Source: Kordia sp965283645 (lineage in GTDB: Bacteria; Bacteroidota; Bacteroidia; Flavobacteriales; Flavobacteriaceae). From it: a stretch of 64,000 nt of DNA. The position numbers and the translations under genes are program-made. Positions 24,695 to 32,227 of the stretch are shown here, piece after piece (the stretch's first letter is position 1; every line of letters starts with the position of its first letter). Below the pieces are notes generated by a model. The model did no database searches, was not told the DNA's origin, and worked only from the letters and a program-made list of their open reading frames with translations. Location: assembly GCF_965283645.1 (NCBI RefSeq), contig NZ_CBDIPG010000001.1, positions 3,658,001-3,722,000 of the forward strand, in the 5' to 3' direction.

Positions 24695-26368
24695 ATGAGG
24701 AAGCTTTTACTGTTTGGGTGCCTATTTTTTATAGGAATGATTCTACATTCACAAGAAAAAGACATATTGGGAGATGAAGTGATAGCATTGAAAAAAAAGG
24801 TGCTAGATAGAAAAGTACCCATTGAAACGGCAGCAATTCTTATCTACGACTATTTAGAAAAAGCCCAACAAAGCAATCGGAAAGAACTTATAGGAAGAGC
24901 GTATTATTTGCTAAGTGTTAAAAATACTGACTTACAGAAAAAAGCACAGTTTATAGATAGTGCGCTGTTTTACACTAAAGAAATAAAAGGAGATTCTTTA
25001 TTTCCCATGAAAGCGTATTTCCATAAAGGAGTGTCTTTGCGTTTGGAGAATGATTATCAAGGTGCTTTAGATAAATATATATTGGCAGAATCTTTAGCAA
25101 AAGCTATTGGCAATACAGGATATCAACATCATGTAAAATTTAATATAGGATTGCTAAAAAGGAGATTAGGAAACTATGAAGAAGCCGTTAAACTATTCAA
25201 AGAATGTCAAGCTTACGAAGAAAGTAAAAAAGACATGAATGTGGCTCGGTATGAAAATATATTGTTTCAATTGTCATCTATTTATTACGAATCAGGACAA
25301 GTGGCTAAATGCTCGGCGATTAATTTACAGGGTATTCAATTGAAATTGAAGAAAGATAAACTTGGTTTGTATTATAATTTTGTAGTCAATGAAGGTATCA
25401 ATTTACATATAAAAGAGCAATACGAATCTTCTATAGATAGTATAGAAAAAGGAGTTATTCATTTAAAAGAATCACACCAAGCAATTGCTAATCTTTACCT
25501 GGCAAAAAGTTACTATGCTTTGGGAAAAAAAGAAAAAGCAGTATTCCTTTTTAAAGAAATAGATAGCTTTTTTAATAAAACTCAAGACTTGTTTCCGCCA
25601 CTACGTGAATCCTATGAATATTTAATTAAAAATGCAAAAGAAGAAAAGGACAAAGAACAACAATTATACTATACAGAGCAATTATTGGAGGTTGATAGCA
25701 TGATTCATGCAAACTATAAGTATTTGGTGAATACCATTGTGAAAAAATATGATATTCCAGAATTAATTGAAAGTCGTAATAATTTAATAACAGATTTAAA
25801 AAATGATAAAAAGCAAATTATCATTGGAAGCATACTATTAGTACTATTGATAGTAGGTTTAATGTTAGTATATAATTATAAATTAAAACAAAAATATCAA
25901 AAACGATACAATCTCATAATTGCACAATCAAACACAATTACAGAAGAAATAACTATTACAAAAGATGCCGAATTACAACCTGTAATCAAAGATATAGATA
26001 AAGATATTGTACAAGAAGTTTTAGATCAACTTGATAAATTTGAGCAAGAAAAACACTATCTCACCAATCAAATCTCATTAAAAGAAGTTGCGAAAATTGT
26101 AAATACAAACTCAAAATACTTATCAAAAATCATCAATTCATACAAAGAAAAAAACTTTGCAACCTACATCAATGATTTACGAATTGATTACTTAATAGAC
26201 CGTATGCAACACGATCCTATATATCGAAAATATACCATTCGTGCCATTGCGGAAGAAGGTGGTTTTTCAAATCCGGAAGGATTTTTTAGAGCGTTTCAGA
26301 AAAAGACTGGATTAAAACCTTCGTATTTTCTTAAAAAAATTAAGGAAAGTCAACAAAAAAAACAATAA
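24695..26368 (+). CDS. Membrane-tethered TPR-AraC transcriptional regulator 1
   Basis: A 557-residue one-component regulator. An N-terminal signal/anchor (MRKLLLFGCLFFIGMILHSQ) is followed by about 340 residues of TPR-like helical repeats, expected to lie in the periplasm (for example GNYEEAVKLFKECQAYEESK). A single membrane helix follows at about 375-394, then a linker and a C-terminal AraC-type double HTH at about 450-555 (ISLKEVAKIVNTNSKYLSKI and YTIRAIAEEGGFSNPEGFFR). It is clearly paralogous to the protein at 27457. It sits between divergent peptide genes on both sides, so it probably senses a peptide, protein or envelope state and controls these genes. Operator copy 3 overlaps its stop codon. 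Confidence 0.88.
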   Translation: MRKLLLFGCLFFIGMILHSQEKDILGDEVIALKKKVLDRKVPIETAAILIYDYLEKAQQSNRKELIGRAYYLLSVKNTDLQKKAQFIDSALFYTKEIKGDSLFPMKAYFHKGVSLRLENDYQGALDKYILAESLAKAIGNTGYQHHVKFNIGLLKRRLGNYEEAVKLFKECQAYEESKKDMNVARYENILFQLSSIYYESGQVAKCSAINLQGIQLKLKKDKLGLYYNFVVNEGINLHIKEQYESSIDSIEKGVIHLKESHQAIANLYLAKSYYALGKKEKAVFLFKEIDSFFNKTQDLFPPLRESYEYLIKNAKEEKDKEQQLYYTEQLLEVDSMIHANYKYLVNTIVKKYDIPELIESRNNLITDLKNDKKQIIIGSILLVLLIVGLMLVYNYKLKQKYQKRYNLIIAQSNTITEEITITKDAELQPVIKDIDKDIVQEVLDQLDKFEQEKHYLTNQISLKEVAKIVNTNSKYLSKIINSYKEKNFATYINDLRIDYLIDRMQHDPIYRKYTIRAIAEEGGFSNPEGFFRAFQKKTGLKPSYFLKKIKESQQKKQ

Positions 26369-26379
26369 TTCGCGGAATT
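26367..26379. promoter_or_regulatory. Candidate operator, copy 3 (AATTC-GCG-GAATT)
   Basis: Perfect AATTC/GAATT arms. The element overlaps the stop codon of regulator 1 and starts 97 bp before the first downstream peptide (26464). A weak -7 candidate, TACATTAA, lies 27 bp before that peptide. Confidence 0.65.
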
Positions 26380-26463
26380 ATAGCTTACGGAAGTCGCTTT
26401 TCTCTTGTTTTAAAATGTGAATAATTTAGTTTTGAATACATTAATTTTAAAACCATTATTAGT

Positions 26464-26706
26464 ATGAAAAGAATTAAAAAAGTATTAAAACTAAAAAGAA
26501 TTAAAATTGCAAATATGAATTTCATTACAGGTGGAGGCAATGAAGGTCATGAGGAATCTAAGGTAATTACATGTCAGAGTGAAGATCCTAAAATTGACTG
26601 TTCTGGAACACGAAATGAAGCATCAGATATTCATAATCCATGCAGTGACACTTGTTTTACGAATCAATCAGATACCCGAACTATTTTTATGTCCATGACT
26701 TGTTAA
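26464..26706 (+). CDS. Cys-rich RiPP-type precursor peptide 7 (IAN-type leader)
   Basis: An 80-residue peptide and first gene of a three-peptide set. The leader MKRIKKVLKLKRIKIANMNF has LKLKRIKI (LxLxK/RxxI) and ends at ITGGG. The core carries the pattern C-x8-C-x13-C-x3-C shared with the next two genes, with DP, GTRNEASDI and NPCSDTC as conserved blocks, then a variable tail ending in Cys. The leader ends IAN rather than ISN, so it forms a different subfamily from the minus-strand peptides. Confidence 0.78.
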   Translation: MKRIKKVLKLKRIKIANMNFITGGGNEGHEESKVITCQSEDPKIDCSGTRNEASDIHNPCSDTCFTNQSDTRTIFMSMTC

Positions 26707-26720
26707 AAAAAAATATAATT

Positions 26721-26990
26721 ATGAAAAAAAACAGAAAAGCATTACAGTTTAAAAAAATTAAAATAGCGAATATTACTCTTATTAAAGGTGGAAACAATGA
26801 AGACACGAATGTATCTGTAGGAGTTGCATGTGGAAGTGATAATCCCAACACTGTTTGTGATGACACACGAAATGAAGCATCAGATATTCAAAATCCGTGC
26901 AGTGATGCTTGCCTTCAAACTGCTAATCGACCAAACAATAATTCTGTGGGCAAAGATGTTTGTTTCCTAGGTTATTGTTTGCAACCATAA
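26721..26990 (+). CDS. Cys-rich RiPP-type precursor peptide 8 (IAN-type leader)
   Basis: An 89-residue peptide starting at ATG 26721. The frame is open 23 codons further upstream, but that part overlaps peptide 7 and is not conserved. The leader MKKNRKALQFKKIKIANITL has LQFKKIKI and ends at IKGGN. The core repeats C-x8-C-x13-C-x3-C (with DDTRNEASDIQNPCSDAC) and then has a longer tail with two more Cys (CFLGYC). It is 14 bp after peptide 7. Confidence 0.78.
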   Translation: MKKNRKALQFKKIKIANITLIKGGNNEDTNVSVGVACGSDNPNTVCDDTRNEASDIQNPCSDACLQTANRPNNNSVGKDVCFLGYCLQP

Positions 26991-27032
26991 CTACGGACTT
27001 TGATGAAGGAAAAATTTAAAATTCAAAAAATT

Positions 27033-27275
27033 ATGAAAAGAAATAAAAAAGTATTGACGTTCACAAAAATTAGAATTGCGAATATGAACCGTATCAAAGG
27101 TGGAGGCCATGTACATACATCTGAAGCTATCGAATGTGAAAGTAATGATCCTAAGGCTACTTGTGGCGGAACTCGATTTGAAGCAACAGTTCCAGAAAAC
27201 CCATGTAGCGATACTTGTTTAGGAAGTCGTATAGTCAATTCAAGAGATCAAGAAAAATGCTTCCGTACTTTCTAA
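27033..27275 (+). CDS. Cys-rich RiPP-type precursor peptide 9 (IAN-type leader)
   Basis: An 80-residue peptide from ATG 27033; the in-frame TTG at 27000 is rejected because the leader MKRNKKVLTFTKIRIANMNR aligns with its neighbours from here. LTFTKIRI fits the leader pattern and the leader ends at IKGGG. The core keeps C-x8-C-x13-C-x3-C (CGGTRFEATVPENPCSDTC), and its tail has one more Cys. It is the last of the three and is followed by a terminator. Confidence 0.78.
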   Translation: MKRNKKVLTFTKIRIANMNRIKGGGHVHTSEAIECESNDPKATCGGTRFEATVPENPCSDTCLGSRIVNSRDQEKCFRTF

Positions 27276-27310
27276 AAAATAAAATGGCGTTTGGTAGTTA
27301 ATAATGATAC

Positions 27311-27354
27311 AAAAGCGGGAATAACGATGCGTAATTAGTTGTTCTCGCTTTTTT
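27311..27354 (+). terminator. Terminator after peptides 7-9
   Basis: AAAAGCGGGAATAAC (27311-27325) pairs with GTTGTTCTCGCTTTT (27338-27352) over 15 bp with two G-U pairs, a 12-nt loop, then more T. It separates the three-peptide set from regulator 2. Confidence 0.75.
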
Positions 27355-27367
27355 AAGTTTATACTAT

Positions 27368-27380
27368 AATTCAGTGAATT
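27368..27380. promoter_or_regulatory. Candidate operator, copy 4 (AATTC-AGT-GAATT)
   Basis: Perfect AATTC/GAATT arms, 89 bp before the start codon of regulator 2 (27457): exactly the same distance as copy 2 before regulator 1. The similarity extends further as ATTC(C/A)GTGAATT(A/G)TCG. Confidence 0.65.
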
Positions 27381-27427
27381 GTCGTGAAATTTGGAATTAA
27401 AACACGTAAGTCATTTTTCTTTTCAAC

Positions 27428-27435
27428 TATATTTG
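27428..27435 (+). promoter_or_regulatory. -7 box of the second TPR-AraC regulator
   Basis: TATATTTG, identical to the box before regulator 1, 29 bp upstream of the ATG at 27457. The in-frame TTG at 27391 lies upstream of this box and so cannot be the start. Confidence 0.6.
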
Positions 27436-27456
27436 TTCAAATTCAAGACAGTCTTT

Positions 27457-29148
27457 ATGAAGAAGTTACTACTGTTTACAATTATATTATTTGTGGGAAT
27501 GATTATGTTCGCACAAGAACAAAATACATTATTGCTAGAGGAATTCGGATCTTTACGAAAGGAACTTCGAAATAAAGAACTAAAACCTGAGCAACGAAAA
27601 AAACGTGCAACTGCATATTTAGAAAAAGTAAAAAAATCTAATCGCAATGAACTTATTGGAAGAGGTTTTTATCTACTAGCGAGCAACAATCCAAACATAG
27701 AAGAAAAATTACAGTATTTAGATAGTACAATATTCTACACCAAAGACATAAAAGGAGACGATGTTTTTCCGGTACAAGCCTATATGAACAAAGGCGCTAC
27801 CTTATATAATCAAAAAGATTTAAAAGGAACTATAGACAACTTTATAAAAGCTGAAGGTGCCGCCGAACGAAACGGAGATATAGAATTCCAATTTGATATA
27901 AAATACAATATTGGGTTTCTTAAACGCCATATTGGAGACTATAAAGAAGCTGAAGCATTACTTCTTGAATGCAAAGCATATGAAGAAAATATTAAAAAGA
28001 AGTACAGTCTTAGCTACATTTCAATACTATACCAATTGTCTTCTATTTATTTTGAAATGGGCAGAATAGAAGAAGGAAAAGCTATTAATGAAGAAGGTAT
28101 TTATTGGTCAAAAAAGAAAAAGAACGATCCTATGTATTATTCCTTTGTCATGAATGAAGGAATCAATTTAAATAAAAAAGGAGATTACGGAGCTTCTTTA
28201 GATAGTTTACAAAAAGCACTTCCACATGTATTACCAGAAAATGTGTCCTTTATGAACTACTATTTAGGAACTACCTATTACAAGCTAGATCAAAAAGAAA
28301 AAGGATTGCTTTATTTTAAAAAAAATGATTCCATTTTAAATGCTACAAATGATTTATATCCATCTTTAATTCCTGCATATGAATATCTAATAAGCGACAG
28401 TAAAAAACGCAAAGATCAACAAGCGCAGTTATATTACACCAATCAATTATTAAAAATTGACAGTATTACAGACAAGGATTATGGATATGTTTTAAAAACG
28501 ATTGTAAAACAGTATGACATTCCTAAATATGTAGCCGAACGAGAAAAGATAATTATCAATTTAAGGAACCAGAATGAAGCCATTGCAAACAATGCAAGAT
28601 GGATGATTACTCTAAGTTTACTAGTATGTGCGTTGGCTTTTATTGGATTACTTTATTATTATCGTTTAAAAAAGGATTACAAAAAGAAATATGAAGCACT
28701 TATAAATAATTCTACTTCTGTTATAGAAGAGCAAATTGAAATTAAAGAAGCAAAAATGCAGCCTGTTTCAATGGAAATTGATGATAAAATAGTTCAAAAT
28801 ATATTGGAAAAATTACATCAATTTGAACAAGAAGAAACATACCTTACCAATCAAATTTCATTAAAAGATGTCGCAAAAATTGTAGATACAAACTCCAAGT
28901 ATTTATCAAAAATTATAAACTCTCATAGGAATAAGAATTTTGCAAGTTACATTAACGATTTACGAATTGACTATTTTGTAAGGCAAATTCAAAAAGATTC
29001 TACTTATCGAAAATATACAATTCGGGCAATTGCAGAAGATATAGGATTTTCCAATCCTGAAGGGTTTTCAAGAGCGTTTCAAAAGAAAACTGGGTTAAAA
29101 CCTTCGTATTTCATTAGAAAAATTATAGAAGACGAAAAAAACAAGTGA
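27457..29148 (+). CDS. Membrane-tethered TPR-AraC transcriptional regulator 2
   Basis: A 563-residue paralogue of regulator 1. The ATG at 27457 is chosen because it gives a signal/anchor (MKKLLLFTIILFVGMIMFAQ) aligned with the paralogue and lies just after the -7 box. TPR-like repeats fill about residues 60-340; the membrane helix is at about 381-402 (WMITLSLLVCALAFIGLLYYY), and the AraC HTH at about 461-562 (ISLKDVAKIVDTNSKYLSKI). The HTH is nearly identical to that of regulator 1 while the sensor part is more diverged, which suggests the same DNA site but different inputs. It has a single peptide gene downstream, and its stop lies 1 bp before operator copy 5. Confidence 0.88.
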   Translation: MKKLLLFTIILFVGMIMFAQEQNTLLLEEFGSLRKELRNKELKPEQRKKRATAYLEKVKKSNRNELIGRGFYLLASNNPNIEEKLQYLDSTIFYTKDIKGDDVFPVQAYMNKGATLYNQKDLKGTIDNFIKAEGAAERNGDIEFQFDIKYNIGFLKRHIGDYKEAEALLLECKAYEENIKKKYSLSYISILYQLSSIYFEMGRIEEGKAINEEGIYWSKKKKNDPMYYSFVMNEGINLNKKGDYGASLDSLQKALPHVLPENVSFMNYYLGTTYYKLDQKEKGLLYFKKNDSILNATNDLYPSLIPAYEYLISDSKKRKDQQAQLYYTNQLLKIDSITDKDYGYVLKTIVKQYDIPKYVAEREKIIINLRNQNEAIANNARWMITLSLLVCALAFIGLLYYYRLKKDYKKKYEALINNSTSVIEEQIEIKEAKMQPVSMEIDDKIVQNILEKLHQFEQEETYLTNQISLKDVAKIVDTNSKYLSKIINSHRNKNFASYINDLRIDYFVRQIQKDSTYRKYTIRAIAEDIGFSNPEGFSRAFQKKTGLKPSYFIRKIIEDEKNK

Positions 29149-29149
29149 C

Positions 29150-29162
29150 GATTCACGGAATT
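29150..29162. promoter_or_regulatory. Candidate operator, copy 5 (GATTC-ACG-GAATT)
   Basis: One arm mismatch. It starts 1 bp after the stop codon of regulator 2 and 95 bp before the peptide at 29245, matching the layout of copy 3 after regulator 1. Confidence 0.6.
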
Positions 29163-29244
29163 ATTGTATTTAATTACCTGTTTTCAAGGTTATTTTGATG
29201 CGAGATTAGTAGTTTTAAATCAAAATTTATTAAAATCGATTATT

Positions 29245-29526
29245 ATGAGAATTAAAAAGAAATCCCTCAACCTAAAAAAGTTCAAAATAGCAAACCTTAA
29301 CCAAACATTTATTTATGGAGGAACCGGAACAACAAGTGTTGCAACAACTTCGGTAGATTGTACACGACCTTCAGATCCGCCAGAATGCTATATATATAGT
29401 GAGCCGCTAGTAACCTGTACATCAATTGGTCAGTTAAAATCGCTAGAGCGAGAAGGTGCTGAGTGTAAAGGAGAAGTTGTTGGGTCACTAAACAACGGCG
29501 GCGGTACTCATAACTGTGCTCCATAA
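29245..29526 (+). CDS. Cys-rich RiPP-type precursor peptide 10 (IAN-type leader)
   Basis: A 93-residue peptide from ATG 29245 (the frame is open upstream, but the leader begins here). The leader MRIKKKSLNLKKFKIANLNQ has LNLKKFKI and ends at IYGG. The core is rich in Thr/Ser and has five Cys, but not the C-x8-C-x13-C-x3-C pattern of peptides 7-9. The tail NNGGGTHNCAP is Gly-rich. It pairs with regulator 2 as peptides 7-9 pair with regulator 1. Confidence 0.76.
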   Translation: MRIKKKSLNLKKFKIANLNQTFIYGGTGTTSVATTSVDCTRPSDPPECYIYSEPLVTCTSIGQLKSLEREGAECKGEVVGSLNNGGGTHNCAP

Positions 29527-29555
29527 CTTTTTGTAGTTACAGTATAAAAAATATC

Positions 29556-29590
29556 AAAACAGAGGAATTTTAAATTCCTCTGTTTTTTTT
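29556..29590 (+). terminator. Terminator after peptide 10
   Basis: AAAACAGAGGAAT (29556-29568) pairs perfectly with ATTCCTCTGTTTT (29574-29586), followed by more T to 29590. Confidence 0.9.
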
Positions 29591-29613
29591 ATAATTCAAA
29601 AAAAATGACTCCT

Positions 29614-29626
29614 AATTCCTTTAATT
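29614..29626. promoter_or_regulatory. Candidate operator, copy 6 (AATTC-CTT-TAATT)
   Basis: One arm mismatch. It starts 91 bp before the start codon of the secreted LRR protein at 29705, within the 89-97 bp range of copies 2-5. A -7-like TACATTTA lies at 29674-29681, 31 bp before that start codon. Confidence 0.5.
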
Positions 29627-29704
29627 GCATGTTGTAAGTGCTTTAGCATACTTTAAAATCAACTTAAAATAGATACATTTAGACCATACCTTAAAACTGA
29701 AAAA

Positions 29705-32074
29705 ATGAAACACATTTACATTACAATTTTACTATTCACCACAGTGTTTTGTCAAGCTCAAATTGTAAACATACCTGATGCGAATTTTAAAAATGCCCTT
29801 ATCGGAGATGGATATGATGAAAATGATGATGGCGAAATACAAGTTTCTGAGGCAACATCAGTACAAATTATGTATGTAGCTGGTGAAGATATTACAGACT
29901 TAACAGGTATTGAAGCTTTTATAAACCTAAGAAGACTATCTTGTCAAAACAATCAAATTACAAGCTTAGATTTAAGTAACAATCTAAGTTTAGAGGACGT
30001 AATCGTATTTGGAAATCAGCTTACGAGTCTTAATTTAGGGAACAACACTATTGTTTCAAGCCTAATATGTTCCTCAAATCAATTAACAAGTTTAGACTTA
30101 AGTAACAATACAAATTTAGTTACTGTAACTGCTACTTACAACCAACTTACGAGTTTAAACTTAACCAATTTATCACTATTGGAAAACTTACGGGTAAGTT
30201 ATAATCAATTTTCAAACTTGGATTTAAGTCCAAATGTCAATTTGGGAGTTTTAGAATGTGATAGCAATCAACTTACCAATCTAAACTTAAGTAGTAATCC
30301 TAATATATATGCTCTGTTCATAAGAAATAATCAATTGCAGATGCTCAATGTTACTAACAATCCGCAACTAACACGTATAATCTGTCCAAATAATCAGCTT
30401 ACAGAAATAGATTTGAGCAATAATGTGAATATAACAAGTATTGATCTTTCATCCAATCAATTTATGAGTATAGACATAAGTAGTTTGGTTAACTTAGAAT
30501 ATTTAACCTTAGATGATAATCTAAATTTAGAATACCTAAACTTTAAGAGTGGAAACAATGATGATTTTGATGTTGCTGATCGTGCTTCTCTCGAAAATTT
30601 ACCAAACTTGGAATTTGTATGTGTGGATGATATAAACTCAAACTTCACATCTAACTTTCAATATTTAATCGATCAAACAATCGTATTCACAGAATATTGC
30701 TCTTTTACGCCTGGAGGCGAATTTTATGAAATAACAGGAAATACAATGTTAGACGCAAACAACAATGGTTGTGATGTTAATGATAACGCGTATGCAAATC
30801 TCCAATTAGACATTACAAACGGAACCGAAAATGGCGTCTTTTACAGTAACGAAGCAGGAAGCTATACTGTGCCAATTCAGGCAGGAAACTATACTATCAC
30901 ACCTCAATTTGAAAATCTAACCTATTTTACAGCAACTCCAGCAAGTATTACAGTAGATTTTCCAACGGATGCAAGTCCAGCCATACAAGATTTTTGTATC
31001 ACACCTAATGGAATTCACAATGATGTAGAAATAACAATAGTTCCTACAGAAGTAGCGCGTCCTGGATTTGAAGCATACTATAAATTAATATACAGAAACA
31101 AAGGAAACACAACGCTATCCGGAAACATTACTATTACATTTAATGATGATGTGATGAATTTGGTAACAGCTTCTCCAACTGTTGACACACAAACTACAGG
31201 AAACTTAACGTGGAACTATGCCAACCTAGAACCGTTTGAAACAAATGAAATTCTATTCACAATGTTGCTAAACACACCAACAGATGCAACATTTCCAGTA
31301 AATGGAGACGACATATTACCATTTGTAGCAACCATAAACCCTGTAAATGGTGATGAAATTCCAGATGATAATGTATTTGAACTAAATCAAATAGTTGTCA
31401 ACTCTTTCGATCCAAATGATATCAGATGTTTAGAAGGAAATGAAATTGCAGAAGCACAAGTTGGAAAATATGTACACTATCTTATACGATTTGAAAATAC
31501 AGGAACTGCAAGCGCTGTAAACATTGTTGTAAAAGATGTTATTGACACTAACAAATTTGATATTTCATCTGTAACGCCTTTAAATGGTAGTCATAACTAT
31601 GTAACCAGAATTGTAAATGGTAATGAAATAGAATTCATCTTTGAAAACATTCAACTTCCGTTTGATGATGCTACAAATGATGGATATGTATTGTTCAAAA
31701 TAAGAACAGTACCAACCTTAGTTGTAGGCGATACATTCAGCAATCAAGCTGAAATCTACTTTGATTTCAACGCGCCTATAATTACAAATACTTCAACAAC
31801 AACGATAGAAAATAACTTAAGTGTAAATGAATTCGATAACAATAAAATAATTGCAGCATATCCAAATCCTGTAGAAAACGAATTGTTCTTTGGAACAAAT
31901 CAACACATAGAAAAAATTACAGTGTACAATCTATCTGGGAAAGTGGTACAACAATATAAAGCAGCATCTTCATCGTTAAACAAAATAGACGTAAAAAGCT
32001 TGTCGAAAGTTTTATACTTCGTAAAAATTCAAACGGCTAACGGAACGCAAACGCAAAAAATAATTAAGCAATAA
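29705..32074 (+). CDS. Secreted leucine-rich-repeat protein with T9SS sorting tail
   Basis: A 789-residue exported protein. A signal peptide (MKHIYITILLFTTVFCQAQ) is followed by a short DANFKNALIGDGYDENDDGE segment often found before LRRs in this phylum. About ten leucine-rich repeats follow (residues 60-280) of the type NQLTSLDLSNNTNLV. The middle part (about 335-700) has beta-rich domains, including a DUF11-like region (GKYVHYLIRFENTGTASAVN). The last 75 residues are a Por-type sorting domain (YPNPVENELFF, VYNLSGKVVQ, and a final GTQTQKIIKQ), marking export by the type IX system to the cell surface or medium. Operator copy 6 lies upstream. Confidence 0.9.
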   Translation: MKHIYITILLFTTVFCQAQIVNIPDANFKNALIGDGYDENDDGEIQVSEATSVQIMYVAGEDITDLTGIEAFINLRRLSCQNNQITSLDLSNNLSLEDVIVFGNQLTSLNLGNNTIVSSLICSSNQLTSLDLSNNTNLVTVTATYNQLTSLNLTNLSLLENLRVSYNQFSNLDLSPNVNLGVLECDSNQLTNLNLSSNPNIYALFIRNNQLQMLNVTNNPQLTRIICPNNQLTEIDLSNNVNITSIDLSSNQFMSIDISSLVNLEYLTLDDNLNLEYLNFKSGNNDDFDVADRASLENLPNLEFVCVDDINSNFTSNFQYLIDQTIVFTEYCSFTPGGEFYEITGNTMLDANNNGCDVNDNAYANLQLDITNGTENGVFYSNEAGSYTVPIQAGNYTITPQFENLTYFTATPASITVDFPTDASPAIQDFCITPNGIHNDVEITIVPTEVARPGFEAYYKLIYRNKGNTTLSGNITITFNDDVMNLVTASPTVDTQTTGNLTWNYANLEPFETNEILFTMLLNTPTDATFPVNGDDILPFVATINPVNGDEIPDDNVFELNQIVVNSFDPNDIRCLEGNEIAEAQVGKYVHYLIRFENTGTASAVNIVVKDVIDTNKFDISSVTPLNGSHNYVTRIVNGNEIEFIFENIQLPFDDATNDGYVLFKIRTVPTLVVGDTFSNQAEIYFDFNAPIITNTSTTTIENNLSVNEFDNNKIIAAYPNPVENELFFGTNQHIEKITVYNLSGKVVQQYKAASSSLNKIDVKSLSKVLYFVKIQTANGTQTQKIIKQ

Positions 32075-32091
32075 TTAGCCCATAGTTCAAT

Positions 32092-32131
32092 AAAAAAGGC
32101 TTGTAACTAATTTAAGTTACAAGCCTTTTTT
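32092..32131. terminator. Bidirectional terminator between converging genes
   Basis: A perfect stem of 17 bp including the A/T runs (AAAAAAGGCTTGTAACT, 32092-32108, with AGTTACAAGCCTTTTTT, 32115-32131) and a 6-nt loop. It can end both the LRR gene and the thioredoxin-like gene transcribed from the other side. Confidence 0.9.
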
Positions 32132-32227
32132 TATCTTTTATAAAATATAATTGATGTCAGATCGAATGAAATTCTCAAAGAATATCGTATCGAGATTAAA
32201 TAATTATATCTATCAAACTCACGTTGC

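Noticed and set aside
27391..27456. TTG start giving regulator 2 a 22-residue extension
   Set aside because: The extension contains the predicted -7 box TATATTTG, and the signal peptide aligned with the paralogue begins at ATG 27457.
23016..29526. Type II toxin-antitoxin or phage module explanation for the small genes
   Set aside because: The shared LxLxKxxI leaders ending in GG and the Cys-rich cores fit precursor peptides; no toxin fold, antitoxin DNA-binding motif or phage gene is present.
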